A model generated the notes under the pieces. The model had not been told where the DNA came from and did not search any database. It saw nothing but the letters and a program-made list of their open reading frames with translations. A stretch of 64,000 nt of DNA, taken from positions 3,585,501-3,649,500 of the forward strand of contig NZ_CP117445.1 of NCBI RefSeq assembly GCF_030687715.1. Direction: 5' to 3'. This DNA comes from Pseudomonas sp. FP2196 (GTDB taxonomy: Bacteria; Pseudomonadota; Gammaproteobacteria; Pseudomonadales; Pseudomonadaceae). The translations under genes and the position numbers were made by a program. This document shows positions 25,378 to 38,023 of this stretch, in pieces. Position 1 is the first letter of the stretch; every line of letters begins with the position of its first letter.

Positions 25378-27215
25378 AGCCTATCCGCGCCCTGCTCGTG
25401 CAGGCCAGCGGCATGCTGTTCGCCGGGCTGGCCTTGGCCGCCCCGCAACACGCCGTGACCCTGTACAACGAGCCGCCGAAATACCCGGCCGATTTCAAGC
25501 ATTTCGATTACGTGAACCCCGACGCGCCCAAGGGCGGGATCTTTCGCCAGGCCGGGTTCGGAGGGTTCGACAGCCTCAACCCGTTTATCAGCAAAGGCGT
25601 ACCGGCCGATGACATCGGACAAATCTACGACACCCTGACCAAGCACAGCCTCGACGAGCCCTTCACCGAGTACGGCTTGATCGCCGGCAAGATCGAAAAG
25701 GCCCCGGACAACAGCTGGGTACGGTTTTACCTGCGACCCGAAGCACGCTTCAACGATGGTCACCCGGTGCGCGCCGACGATGTGGTGTTCAGCTTCCAGA
25801 CTCTGACCAAGGAAGGCTCGCCGCTGTTTCGCGGCTACTACAACGATGTCGCCGAAGTTGTCGCTGAAGATCCGCTCAAAGTACTGTTCAAGTTCAAGCA
25901 CACCAACAACCGCGAACTGCCGCTGATCCTGGGTCAACTGCCAGTGCTGCCAAAACACTGGTGGGCCGATCGCGACTTCAGCAAGGGCAATCTGGAAATT
26001 CCGCTGGGCAGCGGCCCGTACAAAGTCACCGAAGTGAAGGCTGGCCGCTCGGTGCGCTACGAGCGAGTCAAGGACTACTGGGGCAAGGATCTGCCGGTCA
26101 ATCGCGGGTTCTACAACTTCGACACGATGACCACCGATTACTACCGTGACAACACTGTCGCGCTGGAAGCGCTGAAAGCCGGACAGTTCGACTATTGGCT
26201 GGAAATGACCGCCAAGAACTGGGCCAACGCCTACAACGTCCCGGCGGTGACTGAAGGTCGCCTGATCAAGGAGTTGATCCCCAACAGCAACCCGACTGGC
26301 ATGCAGGGTTTTGTCTTCAACTTGCGCCGTGCGGTGTTCCAGGATGTCCGGGTACGTCAGGCGCTGGGCCTGCTGTTCGATTTCGAATGGACCAACAAGC
26401 AGTTGTTCAACGGCGCGTATACACGCACGCGCAGCTATTTCGAGAACTCGGAAATGGCCGCCACCGGATTGCCCGACGCTGACCAGGTGGCGATCCTCGA
26501 CCCGTTCCGCAGCAAACTGCCAGCGCAGGTATTCAGCGAAGCCTTCGAGAACCCGAAGACCGACGCCAGCGGCATGATCCGTACCCAACAACGTGAGGCC
26601 TACCAACTGCTGCAAGAGGCTGGCTGGAAGATCGTCGATGACAAAATGGTCGACGCCACCGGCAAACCGGTGGTCATTGAGTTCTTGCTGGCGCAGACCG
26701 ATTTTGAACGCGTGCTGTTGCCGCTCAAGCGCAACCTCAGCGACCTTGGCATCGAACTGGTGATCCGCCGCGTCGACGTCTCGCAGTACATCAACCGCGT
26801 GCGTTCGCGAGATTTCGACATGATGGTCGGCAGCTTTGCGCAGTCCAACTCGCCGGGTAACGAGCAGCGCGAATACTGGATGAGCGCCGCCGCCGACAAA
26901 CCGAGCAGTCGCAACACCATGGGGCTGAAGGATCCGATCGTCGATCAACTGGTCGAGAACCTGATCAACGCCGATTCGCGCAAAAGCCTGGTGGCCCACG
27001 CCCGAGCGCTGGATCGCGTGTTGCAGTGGGGCTATTACGTGATCCCCAACTGGCACATCAAGACCTGGCGTGTGGCGTACTGGAATCACATCGGCCATCC
27101 GAAAGTTTCGCCCAAGTACGACATCGGCACGAGCACCTGGTGGGTCAAGCCCGATGCCAAACCGGCAATAGAAGTCGAAACCAAACTGCAAGCCGACCCT
27201 GCGGGCACGGAGTAA
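25374..27215 (+). CDS. peptide ABC transporter substrate-binding protein (YejA-like), copy 2
   Basis: A second family 5 binding protein, 613 residues, clearly paralogous to the one before it: both share [27 protein letters not shown] and [13 protein letters not shown] stretches. Signal peptide cleavage is near LALA|APQHA. The ATGA overlap with the first copy shows coupling. Two receptors in one operon probably widen or split the peptide range. Confidence 0.88.
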   Translation: MKPIRALLVQASGMLFAGLALAAPQHAVTLYNEPPKYPADFKHFDYVNPDAPKGGIFRQAGFGGFDSLNPFISKGVPADDIGQIYDTLTKHSLDEPFTEYGLIAGKIEKAPDNSWVRFYLRPEARFNDGHPVRADDVVFSFQTLTKEGSPLFRGYYNDVAEVVAEDPLKVLFKFKHTNNRELPLILGQLPVLPKHWWADRDFSKGNLEIPLGSGPYKVTEVKAGRSVRYERVKDYWGKDLPVNRGFYNFDTMTTDYYRDNTVALEALKAGQFDYWLEMTAKNWANAYNVPAVTEGRLIKELIPNSNPTGMQGFVFNLRRAVFQDVRVRQALGLLFDFEWTNKQLFNGAYTRTRSYFENSEMAATGLPDADQVAILDPFRSKLPAQVFSEAFENPKTDASGMIRTQQREAYQLLQEAGWKIVDDKMVDATGKPVVIEFLLAQTDFERVLLPLKRNLSDLGIELVIRRVDVSQYINRVRSRDFDMMVGSFAQSNSPGNEQREYWMSAAADKPSSRNTMGLKDPIVDQLVENLINADSRKSLVAHARALDRVLQWGYYVIPNWHIKTWRVAYWNHIGHPKVSPKYDIGTSTWWVKPDAKPAIEVETKLQADPAGTE

Positions 27216-27219
27216 TCAG

Positions 27220-28293
27220 ATGCTGGCGTATATATTTCGGCGACTGCTGCTGATCATCCCGACCCTGTTCGGCATTCTGCTGATCAACTTCGTGATCATC
27301 CAGGCTGCGCCCGGTGGCCCGGTAGAGCAGATGATCGCCAAGCTGGAAGGCTTCGAAGGCGCCACCAGTCGCATCGCTGGCGGCGGTGCCGAAGTCTCGG
27401 TGGCCGGTTCCTCTTATCGCGGCGCACAGGGGCTGGATCCGGCGCTGATCAAGGAAATCGAGCACATGTACGGGTTCGATAAATCGGCCCCGGAACGTCT
27501 GTGGATCATGGTCAAGAACTACGCCTCGCTGGACTTCGGCGACAGTTTTTTCCGCGACGCCAAGGTCATCGACCTGATCAAGGAAAAAATGCCGGTGTCG
27601 ATCTCGCTGGGGCTGTGGAGCACACTGATCATGTACCTGGTGTCAATCCCGCTGGGGATCGCCAAGGCCACGCGACACGGCAGCCATTTCGACGTCTGGA
27701 CCAGTTCGGCGATCATTGTCGGCTATGCGATCCCGGCGTTTCTCTTTGCGATTCTGCTGATCGTGGTGTTTGCCGGCGGCAGTTATCTGGACTGGTTTCC
27801 GCTCAGGGGCCTGACCTCGAACAACTTTGATGAGCTGAGCCTCGGCGGCAAGATCCTCGATTACTTCTGGCACTTGGCACTGCCAGTGACCGCACTGGTG
27901 ATCGGTAACTTCGCGACCATGACCCTGCTGACCAAAAACAGTTTCCTCGACGAGATCAACAAACAGTACGTGGTCACCGCCAAGGCCAAGGGCCTGACCC
28001 GCCATCGCGTGCTCTATGGCCATGTGTTCCGCAACGCCATGCTGTTGGTGATTGCCGGGTTCCCATCGGCGTTCATAGGCATCTTCTTCACCGGCTCGTT
28101 ACTGGTGGAGGTGATCTTCTCCCTCGACGGCCTGGGCCTGATGAGTTTCGAAGCGGCGATCAACCGCGATTACCCGGTGGTGTTCGGCACCCTGTTCATC
28201 TTCACCCTGCTGGGGCTGGTGGTGAAACTGATCGGCGACCTCACCTACACCCTGGTCGATCCGCGCATCGACTTCGAAAGCCGGGAGCATTGA
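27220..28293 (+). CDS. yejB: microcin C/oligopeptide ABC transporter permease YejB
   Basis: Channel subunit of 357 residues. It begins [19 protein letters not shown], has a long periplasmic loop after the first helix (residues 40-90) and the EAA motif near [24 protein letters not shown]. YejB differs from other DppB-like permeases by this loop length. It begins five bases after the second binding-protein gene. Confidence 0.92.
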   Translation: MLAYIFRRLLLIIPTLFGILLINFVIIQAAPGGPVEQMIAKLEGFEGATSRIAGGGAEVSVAGSSYRGAQGLDPALIKEIEHMYGFDKSAPERLWIMVKNYASLDFGDSFFRDAKVIDLIKEKMPVSISLGLWSTLIMYLVSIPLGIAKATRHGSHFDVWTSSAIIVGYAIPAFLFAILLIVVFAGGSYLDWFPLRGLTSNNFDELSLGGKILDYFWHLALPVTALVIGNFATMTLLTKNSFLDEINKQYVVTAKAKGLTRHRVLYGHVFRNAMLLVIAGFPSAFIGIFFTGSLLVEVIFSLDGLGLMSFEAAINRDYPVVFGTLFIFTLLGLVVKLIGDLTYTLVDPRIDFESREH

Positions 28294-28294
28294 G

Positions 28295-29314
28295 ATGAAC
28301 CTGTCCCCTCTCAACCGCCGCCGCTTCGAACTGTTCAAGGCCAACAAGCGCGGCTGGTGGTCGCTGTGGCTGTTTCTGATCCTGTTCGGCCTGAGCCTGG
28401 GCGCCGAGCTGATCGCCAACGACAAGCCGCTGGTGGTGCATTACGACAACAACTGGTACTTCCCGGCGGTCAAACGCTACCCGGAAACCACCTTCGGCGG
28501 CGAATTCCCGCTGGAAGCCAACTACAAGAGCCCGTACATCCGCGAACTGCTCAAGGCCAAGGATGCGTGGGTGTTGTGGGCGCCGATCCCCTACAGCTAT
28601 CAAAGCATCAACTACGACCTGAAAGTCCCGGCCCCTGCCCCGCCCTCGGCGGACAACTTGCTGGGCACTGACGATCAGGGCCGCGATGTGCTGGCACGGG
28701 TGATTTACGGCTTCCGCATTTCGGTGCTGTTTGCCCTGACGCTGACCGTGTTGAGCTCGATCATCGGCGTGATTGCCGGCGCCTTGCAGGGTTTCTACGG
28801 CGGCTGGGTCGATCTGGCCGGCCAGCGCTTTCTGGAGATCTGGTCGGGCTTGCCGGTGCTTTATCTGCTGATCATTCTCGCTAGTTTCGTGCAGCCCAAT
28901 TTCTGGTGGCTGCTGGGGATCATGCTGCTGTTTTCGTGGATGAGCCTGGTGGATGTGGTGCGCGCCGAGTTCCTGCGTGGCCGCAACCTCGAATACGTGC
29001 GCGCGGCGCGGGCGCTGGGCATGCAGAATGGCGCAATCATGTTCCGCCACATCCTGCCCAATGCCATGGTCTCGACCATGACGTTCATGCCATTCATCCT
29101 CACCGGCGCCATCGGCACCCTCACCGCTTTGGACTTCCTCGGCTTCGGCTTGCCGGCCGGCAGTCCGTCGCTGGGCGAGCTGGTCGCGCAGGGCAAATCC
29201 AACCTGCAAGCCCCATGGCTGGGCATGAGCGCGTTCGCTGTGCTCGCGCTGATGTTGAGTTTGCTGGTGTTTATCGGCGAGTCCGCTCGCGATGCCTTCG
29301 ACCCGAGGAAGTGA
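28295..29314 (+). CDS. yejE: oligopeptide ABC transporter permease YejE
   Basis: Second channel subunit, 339 residues. The family-specific N-terminal region (LSPLNRRRFELFKANKRGWWSL, then periplasmic YDNNWYFPAVKRYPETTFGGEFP) precedes the permease core, which carries LLGTDDQGRDVLARVIYGFR and an EAA loop (VRAARALGMQNGAIMFRHILPNA). It follows yejB after one base. Confidence 0.92.
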   Translation: MNLSPLNRRRFELFKANKRGWWSLWLFLILFGLSLGAELIANDKPLVVHYDNNWYFPAVKRYPETTFGGEFPLEANYKSPYIRELLKAKDAWVLWAPIPYSYQSINYDLKVPAPAPPSADNLLGTDDQGRDVLARVIYGFRISVLFALTLTVLSSIIGVIAGALQGFYGGWVDLAGQRFLEIWSGLPVLYLLIILASFVQPNFWWLLGIMLLFSWMSLVDVVRAEFLRGRNLEYVRAARALGMQNGAIMFRHILPNAMVSTMTFMPFILTGAIGTLTALDFLGFGLPAGSPSLGELVAQGKSNLQAPWLGMSAFAVLALMLSLLVFIGESARDAFDPRK

Positions 29315-29315
29315 A

Positions 29316-30926
<1,611 letters not shown>

Positions 30927-30945
30927 CCTGAAAGAGGAGCAACAC

Positions 30946-31740
30946 ATGGGTTTTCTCGCCGGTAAGCGCGTACTGATCGTCGGTGTCGCCAGCAAGCTGT
31001 CCATCGCATCCGGCATCGCTGCCGCCATGCATCGCGAGGGCGCTGAGCTTGCCTTCACTTATCAGAACGACAAACTCAAAGGTCGTGTTGAAGAATTCGC
31101 CCAAGGCTGGGGTTCGAGCCCTGAGCTGTGCTTCCCGTGCGACGTGGCCAGCGATGAAGAAATCGCCAAGGTCTTCGAAGCACTGAGCAAGAAGTGGGAC
31201 GGCCTGGACTGCATCGTCCACTCCGTCGGCTTCGCCCCGGGCGACCAACTGGACGGCGACTTCACCGAAGCCACCACCCGTGACGGTTTCCGCATCGCTC
31301 ACGACATCAGCGCCTACAGCTTCGTGGCCCTGGCCAAAGCTGGCCGCGAAATGATGAAAGGCCGCAACGGCAGCCTGCTGACCCTGTCGTACCTGGGCGC
31401 CGAGCGCACCATGCCGAACTACAACGTAATGGGCATGGCCAAGGCTTCGCTGGAAGCTGGCGTACGTTACCTGGCCGGCTCCCTGGGCCCGGACGGCACC
31501 CGCGTCAACTGCGTATCGGCTGGCCCGATCCGTACCCTGGCAGCTTCGGGCATCAAGAACTTCCGCAAGATGCTGGCCGCCAACGAAGCGCAAACCCCGC
31601 TGCGTCGCAACGTCACCATCGACGAAGTCGGCAACGCCGGCGCCTTCCTGTGCTCCGACCTGGCGTCGGGCATCAGCGGTGAAATCATGTACGTGGACGG
31701 CGGCTTCAACACCACCGCCATGGGCAACATCGAAGAGTGA
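30946..31740 (+). CDS. fabI: enoyl-[acyl-carrier-protein] reductase (NADH) FabI
   Basis: Catalyses the last reduction of each fatty-acid elongation cycle and is the target of triclosan. The 264-residue short-chain-dehydrogenase-fold protein has a degenerate glycine motif ([15 protein letters not shown]), catalytic Tyr pair Y149 and Y159 and K166 (YNVMGMAK), as in E. coli FabI. A strong GAGGAG precedes ATG 30946. It follows yejF so closely that read-through is likely, and it ends in a strong terminator. Confidence 0.96.
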   Translation: MGFLAGKRVLIVGVASKLSIASGIAAAMHREGAELAFTYQNDKLKGRVEEFAQGWGSSPELCFPCDVASDEEIAKVFEALSKKWDGLDCIVHSVGFAPGDQLDGDFTEATTRDGFRIAHDISAYSFVALAKAGREMMKGRNGSLLTLSYLGAERTMPNYNVMGMAKASLEAGVRYLAGSLGPDGTRVNCVSAGPIRTLAASGIKNFRKMLAANEAQTPLRRNVTIDEVGNAGAFLCSDLASGISGEIMYVDGGFNTTAMGNIEE

Positions 31741-31755
31741 TCTTCGCTTAGCCAA

Positions 31756-31788
31756 TAAAAAACCCGCCTCTTCTGGCGGGTTTTTTAT
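31756..31788 (+). terminator. Rho-independent terminator after fabI
   Basis: AAAAAACCCGCC and GGCGGGTTTTTT form a strong stem with loop TCTTCT, ending in a T tract. It lies about 15 bases after the fabI stop and is symmetrical enough to work in both directions. Confidence 0.93.
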
Positions 31789-31805
31789 GCCTGCAACACT
31801 GTCCC

Positions 31806-31968
31806 CTGTGGAAGTGAGCTTGCTCACGATAGCGCTGGGTCAGGCAATGAAGATGTTGAATGGATCGCCCCCATCGCTGGCAAGCCAGCTCCCACAAGGT
31901 TGTGCGGTGAACGGCAAAATTGAGTACAGCCACGATACCTGTGGGAGCTGGCTTGCCAGCGATAAGGC
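31806..31968. repeat. REP cluster, mainly family 2
   Basis: Three units are present. The first (31806-31834) is a degenerate family 1/2 hybrid (GTGAGCTTGCTCACGATAGCG). The other two are the family 2 core GAGCTGGCTTGCCAGCGAT in opposite directions (about 31871-31899 and 31938-31968). The cluster lies between fabI and the convergent diguanylate cyclase. Confidence 0.85.
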
Positions 31969-31973
31969 CTGAA

Positions 31974-32939
31974 TCAACTGCGCTTAATTGCCTGCTTATG
32001 CTCATACATCGCCCCATCCGCATCTGCCAGCAATTGATCCACCGTGTCGTGCCGTTTCGGGTCGTATTCGATCTGGCCAACGCTGAAGCGGATGGCATAG
32101 CCCCTGTGCAGCGTGGCGTTGCGCTCTTCAAGAATCTCCTTGAGCCGCGCCATGATTGCCGTGGTTTCGACATGGCTCGAACCGGTCAGCAGCGCGACAA
32201 ATTCATCGCCGCCCAGGCGCCCGACCACATCGCTCTCGCGAAAGGCAATGCGCAGCACATCGGCGAAGGTCTTGAGCGCACTGTCACCCTCTGCATGGCC
32301 GTAAAGATCGTTGATCTGTTTGAAATCGTTGAGGTCGAAAAACAGCAGCGTCGCCGGGCGGTTCAGCCGCGCGCAGGCGTCCAGTGCATGCTGGGCCAAT
32401 TGCTTGAAACCACGACGGTTGGACAGCAGCGTCAGCTCGTCCATGCTCGCCATCTGCACGGCCGTCAGCTCTTGCTCGGCCATCTCTGCCAGATCACGCA
32501 GCAGCGCGCGTTCTTCGTCATCGAGTTCGCGGGGTTTGGTGTCGATCAGGCACAGCGTGCCCATTTTGTTGCCAGTAGGCACGGTCAGTGGATAGCCGGC
32601 ATAGAAGCGAATGTGCGGCTCGCCGGTCACGAGCGGATTGTCGTGAAAGCGCTCGTCCTGGCGGGCATCAGGCACCAGTAACAAGTCATTCTTGAGAATG
32701 GCATGGCCGCAGAACGACACGTCCCGCGAGGTTTCCGTGACATTCAGCCCGACACAGGACTTGAACCACTGACGATCCTTGTCCACCAGCGTCACCAAGG
32801 CGATCGGCACATTGAACAGACGCTTGGCCAGTCGCGTGAGTCGGTCAAAACGCTCTTCGGGAGCCGAGTCGAGAAGGTCAAGGCCGTGCAGCACTTGAAT
32901 TCGCGCGGCTTCATTGGCAGGTTTTCCGGGAACCAGCAT
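31974..32939 (-). CDS. GAF-GGDEF diguanylate cyclase
   Basis: Makes cyclic di-GMP from two GTP. An N-terminal GAF domain (about residues 20-160, FDRLTRLAKRLFNVPIALVTLVD) precedes a GGDEF domain with an intact active site (RLGGDEF, 241-247) and an inhibitory I-site RESD (234-237) five residues upstream, so product feedback is expected. I start at MLVPG because GGAG lies six bases before it. The cytosolic GAF domain probably senses a small ligand or redox state. It is 61 bases from the cytochrome gene on the same strand. Confidence 0.92.
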   Translation of the reverse strand: MLVPGKPANEAARIQVLHGLDLLDSAPEERFDRLTRLAKRLFNVPIALVTLVDKDRQWFKSCVGLNVTETSRDVSFCGHAILKNDLLLVPDARQDERFHDNPLVTGEPHIRFYAGYPLTVPTGNKMGTLCLIDTKPRELDDEERALLRDLAEMAEQELTAVQMASMDELTLLSNRRGFKQLAQHALDACARLNRPATLLFFDLNDFKQINDLYGHAEGDSALKTFADVLRIAFRESDVVGRLGGDEFVALLTGSSHVETTAIMARLKEILEERNATLHRGYAIRFSVGQIEYDPKRHDTVDQLLADADGAMYEHKQAIKRS

Positions 32940-33000
32940 CACACACTCCATCGAAGTCAGTGGCTTCTAGAGTAGCCTGATTCGCCGCCCGGTCACACCG

Positions 33001-33579
33001 TCAACTCCCGGCCACCGGACACGGCCCGCCAGCATCCGCCCAAAGCTTGAACTGGTTCACGAATATGTCGTGCGGCACCGGCACCGGCGCCCGTCCTGTT
33101 CCGGGATTCCAGCCCCAGAGCACCAGTTTGTCCTCGCTGACGTGTTTGATCAGCGCGGCAAAATCGCGGTCACCGTTGCTGGAGCGGTCCTTGATCATCG
33201 CGCAGAGCTTGTCTGCCGGCAGGCCGATCCAGGCCATTTTGTGCGCGGCCGGTGGCAGGCTCCAGTGCGGTGCGCCCGGTGGCGCATGGGGGCCGTAACT
33301 GGCCGGTGGATTGCTTTCAGCGTGACACGTTGCGCACGGCAAACCGGCGGCGCCCTTGCCGTCCATGCCGCGCACCACGTTCATCGCATGGGGCGTGCCG
33401 GCATCAAACTGCAACGGCGAATCTCCGGGAATGTGGCAGTTCTGGCAACGCGGACTCTGGAACACTTTCTGAATGGTGCCGAACGCCTTCAAGGCTTCCT
33501 GATCCTCGGCAAACAAGTCCGAGGCGTAGCCGCCCAGCCCCACCAGCACCACCGCACCCAACAGCAGATGTCGTTTCAT
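33001..33579 (-). CDS. periplasmic diheme cytochrome c-like subunit
   Basis: A 192-residue exported protein with a signal peptide and two CxxCH heme motifs: CQNCH (C45, C48, H49) and CATCH (C82, C85, H86). It starts one base from the stop of the molybdenum large-subunit gene and is transcribed with it. It probably takes electrons from that enzyme. The Pro-rich C-terminus ([15 protein letters not shown]) may cover a heme or dock to the partner. Confidence 0.85.
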   Translation of the reverse strand: MKRHLLLGAVVLVGLGGYASDLFAEDQEALKAFGTIQKVFQSPRCQNCHIPGDSPLQFDAGTPHAMNVVRGMDGKGAAGLPCATCHAESNPPASYGPHAPPGAPHWSLPPAAHKMAWIGLPADKLCAMIKDRSSNGDRDFAALIKHVSEDKLVLWGWNPGTGRAPVPVPHDIFVNQFKLWADAGGPCPVAGS

Positions 33580-33580
33580 C

Positions 33581-35743
33581 TCACACCCCCGACAGTTGCA
33601 GCGGCAGCTCGCGCAGGCGCTGCCCGGTCAGGGCAAACACCGCGTTGGCCACGGCTGGCGCGGTAGGTGGCACGCCGGGCTCGCCGATGCCACCGGGTTT
33701 CTCGCTACTGGGGACGATATGCACTTGGACCACCGGCATTTCGTTGAGCCGCAGTACCTGGTAATCGTGGTAGTTGGACTGCACTACACCGCCGTTCTTC
33801 ACGGTGAGCTTGCTGTGCAGCGCCATGCTCAAGCCAAAGGTGATGCACGATTCCATCTGCGCGGCGATGCTCTGCGGATTCACCGCAATCCCGCAATCCA
33901 CCGCGCAGACCACGCGATGCACGCGAATCGCCAGATTGTCCTGCGACACCTCGGCGACCTGCGCCACATAGCTGCCGAACGATTCGTGCACCGCCACGCC
34001 GAGGGCATGGCCGTCCGGCAGCGGCGCACCCCAGTTGGCCTTTTCCACCGCCAGATTGAGCACACCGAGGTGGCGCGGGTGCGCCTTGAGCAGCGTTCGC
34101 CGGTACTCAACCGGATCCTTGCCCGCCGCTGTCGCCAGTTCATCAATCAGCGATTCCATGACGAAACCCGTGTGAGTGTGACCGACCGAACGTAACCACA
34201 GCACATTAATGCCGGTTTTCGGCGAATGCAGGTCGACCTGATGATGCGCCAGATCCTTGATGTAGGGACTGTCGGCCACGCCCTCGACCGAAGTCACATC
34301 GATGCCGTTCTTGACCATTGTCGCCTCAAGCATCGTCCCGGCCATGATCGACTGCCCCACCAGCACATGCTGCCAGCTCATCGGCAGGCCATCGGCGCCC
34401 AGGCCGACCCGGGCCTGATGCAGGTACATCGAGCGGTAATAGCCGCCGCGAATATCGTCTTCCCGTGCCCACACGGTTTTCACCGGCATGGCGGCAGCTT
34501 TCGCCACCTCCACCGCTTCGGCGACGAAGTCCGAGGTTGGATTGGCCCGCCGGCCGAAACCACCACCGAGGAATTCGGTATGAATTTCGACCTGCTCGGG
34601 CTTGAGCCCGGTGATTTTGCTGGCGACCATTTGATCCAGCGTCTGAAATTGCGTGCCGGTCCAGATCTCGCATTTGTCGGCGCTGATTTTCACCGTGCAA
34701 TTGAGCGGTTCCATCGGCGCATGAGCCAGATAAGGCACGCTGTACTCGACGTCGATTTTCTTCGCGGCTTTGCCGAAATGGGTGTTCGCGTCCCCAGCCT
34801 GGGTGGCGGAAGTGCCCGGCGTCGTCGCCAGTTTGCGGAAACTCTCCAGCAGTTTTTCACTGCTCATGTCGGCGAGCGGTCCCAAGTCCCAATCGACCTT
34901 CAGTGCATCGCGGCCCAGCTTCGCCGCCCAGAAATGCTCGGCCACCACCGCGACTCCGCTGGGCACTTGCAGCACCTTGTGCACGCCGGGAATCGCCAGC
35001 GCTGCGGCGCCTTCAAAGGATTTGACCGTGGCGCCGAACACCGGCGCGCGCGCGACCATCGCGGTCATCAGGCCTTCGAACTGCACATCCATGCCGAACT
35101 TGGCGCGGCCAGTGATTTTCTCCGGGGTGTCGAGGCGTTTGGTGGGTTTGCCAATGACTTTCCAGTCCTTGGCCTCTTTGAACGTGATGGATTTCGGATC
35201 CGGCACCGGCAACTGCCCCGCGGCGTCGGCCAATTCGCCATAAGTGGCGCGTTTATCACCCGCGATCACCACGCCGGACTCAGTGCGAATCGCCGAAGGC
35301 GCCACATCAAATCGCTTGGCCGCCGCTTCAACCAGCATCTGCCGCGCCGTAGCACCCGCCAACCGATAACGGTCAAACTCCATCCAGGTTGACGTCGAGC
35401 CGCCGGTGATCTGCATGCCGCCAAACGCCGGCATGCCGTAATCGGCCGCGGAGGCTGGCGAGTGTTCGACGCGGATTTTCGACCAGTCAGCGTCCAGCTC
35501 CTCGGCGATCAGCATGGTCAGGCCAGTCCAGATGCCCTGCCCCATCTCCGAATGGCCGAGCAGCACGGTGACGCTGTTGTCGGCGGCAATGCGCAAAAAC
35601 GCATTGGGCGCAAACACCTTGCCTTCGTTCTCTGCCGCATAGGCAAACTTGTGGCCGCCGGGGACGACAAACGCCACCACCAACCCACCGCCCAACATGG
35701 CGCTGCCCTTGAGAAAACCCCGACGCGATACGGGACTGTTCAT
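33581..35743 (-). CDS. molybdenum hydroxylase large subunit (isoquinoline 1-oxidoreductase beta-like)
   Basis: Xanthine-dehydrogenase-family subunit of 720 residues. It carries a Tat signal ([11 protein letters not shown]), molybdopterin-binding motifs such as [13 protein letters not shown] and [11 protein letters not shown], and the catalytic Glu E688 in [10 protein letters not shown]. Homologues oxidise N-heterocycles or aldehydes. With the [2Fe-2S] subunit and the cytochrome it forms a periplasmic three-component enzyme. The small subunit lacks its own Tat signal and would be carried along; that is inferred. Actual substrate unknown. Confidence 0.9.
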   Translation of the reverse strand: MNSPVSRRGFLKGSAMLGGGLVVAFVVPGGHKFAYAAENEGKVFAPNAFLRIAADNSVTVLLGHSEMGQGIWTGLTMLIAEELDADWSKIRVEHSPASAADYGMPAFGGMQITGGSTSTWMEFDRYRLAGATARQMLVEAAAKRFDVAPSAIRTESGVVIAGDKRATYGELADAAGQLPVPDPKSITFKEAKDWKVIGKPTKRLDTPEKITGRAKFGMDVQFEGLMTAMVARAPVFGATVKSFEGAAALAIPGVHKVLQVPSGVAVVAEHFWAAKLGRDALKVDWDLGPLADMSSEKLLESFRKLATTPGTSATQAGDANTHFGKAAKKIDVEYSVPYLAHAPMEPLNCTVKISADKCEIWTGTQFQTLDQMVASKITGLKPEQVEIHTEFLGGGFGRRANPTSDFVAEAVEVAKAAAMPVKTVWAREDDIRGGYYRSMYLHQARVGLGADGLPMSWQHVLVGQSIMAGTMLEATMVKNGIDVTSVEGVADSPYIKDLAHHQVDLHSPKTGINVLWLRSVGHTHTGFVMESLIDELATAAGKDPVEYRRTLLKAHPRHLGVLNLAVEKANWGAPLPDGHALGVAVHESFGSYVAQVAEVSQDNLAIRVHRVVCAVDCGIAVNPQSIAAQMESCITFGLSMALHSKLTVKNGGVVQSNYHDYQVLRLNEMPVVQVHIVPSSEKPGGIGEPGVPPTAPAVANAVFALTGQRLRELPLQLSGV

Positions 35744-35763
35744 GGTCTATCTCCCCGTCAGGT

Positions 35764-36219
35764 TCAACCGATCTCGGACGCACGTTTGACCGCGGCACGA
35801 ATTCTTGGGTAGGTGCCGCAGCGGCAGATATTGCCGGAGAGCGCCTGATCGATATCGCTGTCGGTGGGCTTGGGGATTTTCGCCAGCAAGGCGACGGCAG
35901 ACATGATCTGCCCCGACTGGCAGTAACCGCACTGCACCACGTCGAGTTCGGCCCAGGCCTGCTGCACCGGGTGCGAGCCGTCGGTGGACAAACCTTCGAT
36001 GGTAAGAATTTTTTGCCCATGGGCCACCGCGGTGGCCGGGGTGATGCAGGCACGTAATGGCGCGCCATCGACATGCACGGTACAGGCGCCGCACTGGGCC
36101 ATGCCGCAGCCGAATTTGGTACCGGTCAGGTGCGCGACATCGCGCAGGACCCAGAGCAACGGCATGTCCGCGGGGACATCGAGCTCCTGATCCTTGCCAT
36201 TGATATTCAAGGTCAGCAT
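35764..36219 (-). CDS. [2Fe-2S] small subunit of the molybdenum hydroxylase
   Basis: A 151-residue iron-sulfur protein with all eight cluster cysteines: plant-type motif C38, C43, C46, C58 ([12 protein letters not shown]), then C97, C100, C132, C134 (CGYCQSG, ICRCG). It passes electrons from the Mo centre to the cytochrome. It is the first gene of the set (small subunit, large subunit, cytochrome), 20 bases before the large subunit. It lacks a signal peptide. Confidence 0.93.
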   Translation of the reverse strand: MLTLNINGKDQELDVPADMPLLWVLRDVAHLTGTKFGCGMAQCGACTVHVDGAPLRACITPATAVAHGQKILTIEGLSTDGSHPVQQAWAELDVVQCGYCQSGQIMSAVALLAKIPKPTDSDIDQALSGNICRCGTYPRIRAAVKRASEIG

Positions 36220-36461
36220 CGGGGGACTTCCTCAGACTCACGGTGTTCTGAAGGGGCGTTGCTGCGGCCATCAATGCCTGCGCACGCCTCGGCTTATCCC
36301 ATTCAGCTAAGCGCAATTTGCGCGCAAGGCCAGGCGCGGCGACCGCCGGTCATGCAGATGTCGACTTTAATCCTACAGTTGATAGCGGCTCTCACCCGAG
36401 TGAGCGCGCGGGCACACTCATCATGCAAACCGATCCTCCACATTGATCAGGAGTAGCGAAC

Positions 36462-37292
36462 ATGGGATTTGTCACCACCAAAGACGGCGTCGAGATTTTC
36501 TACAAGGACTGGGGGCCCAAAGACGCGCCGGTCATCCACTTTCACCACGGCTGGCCGCTGAGTTCGGACGACTGGGATGCGCAGATGCTGTTCTTTCTGG
36601 GGCAAGGCTTTCGGGTGATTGCTCATGATCGCCGCGGGCATGGACGGTCTGGCCAGGTCTGGGATGGGCACGATATGGATCATTACGCCGATGATGTGCT
36701 GGCCGTGGTCAGTCACTTGGGTGTGAAGAATGTCGTGCATGTCGGCCACTCGACGGGTGGCGGCGAGGTCATTCATTACATCGCCCGCCATGGACAGGAC
36801 AACGTCGCCAAAGGGGTGCTCATCAGCGCCGTGCCGCCGCTGATGGTGCAGACCGAGAGCAATCCGGGAGGGTTGCCGAAATCGGTGTTCGATGATTTTC
36901 AGGCGCAACTCGCGGCGAACCGGGCGCAGTTTTATCGCGACATTCCGACCGGGCCTTTCTATGGCTACAACCGGCCTGGGGCCACGGCTTCGGAAGGAAT
37001 CATTTCAAACTGGTGGCGCCAGGGCATGATCGGCGGCGCCAAAGCGCATTACGATGGCATCGTGGCGTTCTCGCAGACGGATTTCACCGAGGACTTGAAG
37101 AAGGTCACCGTGCCGGTGCTGGTGATGCATGGCGAGGATGATCAGATTGTGCCGTACGCGAATTCGGGGCCTTTGTCGGCGAAACTGTTGCCAAATGGCA
37201 CGTTGAAGTCGTATCCGGGGTTTCCGCATGGGATGCCGACGACTGAGGCGCCGACCATTAATGCGGATCTCTTAGCCTTTATTCGCGGCTGA
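36462..37292 (+). CDS. alpha/beta hydrolase, non-heme chloroperoxidase/arylesterase type
   Basis: Hydrolase of 276 residues with the catalytic triad visible: nucleophile S97 in GHSTGG, Asp in MHGEDDQIVP and His in GFPHGMP. The opening (VTTKDGVEIFYKDWGPKDAPVIHFHHGWPLS) and TGPFYGYNRPGA are typical of cofactor-free haloperoxidases, which also hydrolyse esters. It is divergent from the molybdenum enzyme genes across 240 bases that show no other clear feature. A family 1 REP pair follows. Confidence 0.9.
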   Translation: MGFVTTKDGVEIFYKDWGPKDAPVIHFHHGWPLSSDDWDAQMLFFLGQGFRVIAHDRRGHGRSGQVWDGHDMDHYADDVLAVVSHLGVKNVVHVGHSTGGGEVIHYIARHGQDNVAKGVLISAVPPLMVQTESNPGGLPKSVFDDFQAQLAANRAQFYRDIPTGPFYGYNRPGATASEGIISNWWRQGMIGGAKAHYDGIVAFSQTDFTEDLKKVTVPVLVMHGEDDQIVPYANSGPLSAKLLPNGTLKSYPGFPHGMPTTEAPTINADLLAFIRG

Positions 37293-37319
37293 GATTAGTG
37301 GTAGTCACACGCCTCCCCC

Positions 37320-37409
37320 GTAGGAGCGAGCCTGCTCGCGATAGCGGTGCACCAGGCAACAAATGCTCAAGCTGTGCCGACGCTATCGCGAGCAGGCTCA
37401 CTCCTGCAG
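37320..37409. repeat. REP pair, family 1 (inverted)
   Basis: Two opposite copies of the GAGCCTGCTCGCGATAGCGG unit with minor variation, between the convergent hydrolase and GFA genes. Confidence 0.88.
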
Positions 37410-37456
37410 GAGATTGTTGGTGGATGCAGGATCAGGGTCTTCCCCTCCCGCTCCGG

Positions 37457-37849
37457 TTAACCTTCGGAGCGGCTTGTGCCTTTACGGTCACGCTCGTAGT
37501 GGTGAGCCAGGGGCAGCGCCGGCAACCACTTCTCGCGGCGCACAGTCCAGAGTTCGTAAGTGGGTTTGAACTGGTTCGGCTCATCGAACGAGCCCACGTT
37601 GACTTCAATTTCATCCGCCGAGCGCGAGAACACAGGCGAGCCACAGCGTGGGCAGAAATAACGCCCGTTGTAGTCGCCGGGTTCACCCGTGATGGTCACT
37701 GCGCTTTCAGGAAATATCGCCGAGGCATGAAACGGCGTCCCATGATGTTTGCGGCAATCGAGGCAGTGGCAAAGGCCCACGCGCCAAGGCTGGCCTGAGG
37801 CTTCGAAACGGATGTCGCCGCAAAGGCAGCCGCCGGTGAGTCGGTTCAT
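37457..37849 (-). CDS. GFA (CENP-V)-family zinc protein
   Basis: A 130-residue protein of the glutathione-dependent formaldehyde-activating-like family. Zinc-binding cysteines are visible in GGCLCGDIRF, GLCHCLDCRKHHG and RYFCPRCGSPVFSR. The start at MNRLTGGCLC is chosen over a longer frame because it has GGAGATG upstream and family similarity begins there. Most members lack a proven reaction. Confidence 0.85.
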   Translation of the reverse strand: MNRLTGGCLCGDIRFEASGQPWRVGLCHCLDCRKHHGTPFHASAIFPESAVTITGEPGDYNGRYFCPRCGSPVFSRSADEIEVNVGSFDEPNQFKPTYELWTVRREKWLPALPLAHHYERDRKGTSRSEG

Positions 37850-38023
37850 TTTGCATCTCCTCTGCTGACCCGTTTCCGCCGCGCATAAACACAATTGCGC
37901 AGTCCCGTTTAAATGACACGCCGCGTTACGCCATACAGGCTACAACACCTTGCGCCGTTACCTACGCGTACGCCAGAATCCGCCGGCTTACACGGCTATG
38001 GGCCGGGCTATATCGTTTGCCTG

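Noticed and set aside
25371..27191. A 606-codon minus-strand frame
   Set aside because: Antisense shadow of the second YejA-like gene.
31806..31968. Insertion-sequence end or transposon scar
   Set aside because: The units match REP families seen elsewhere in the window; no transposase or target duplication.
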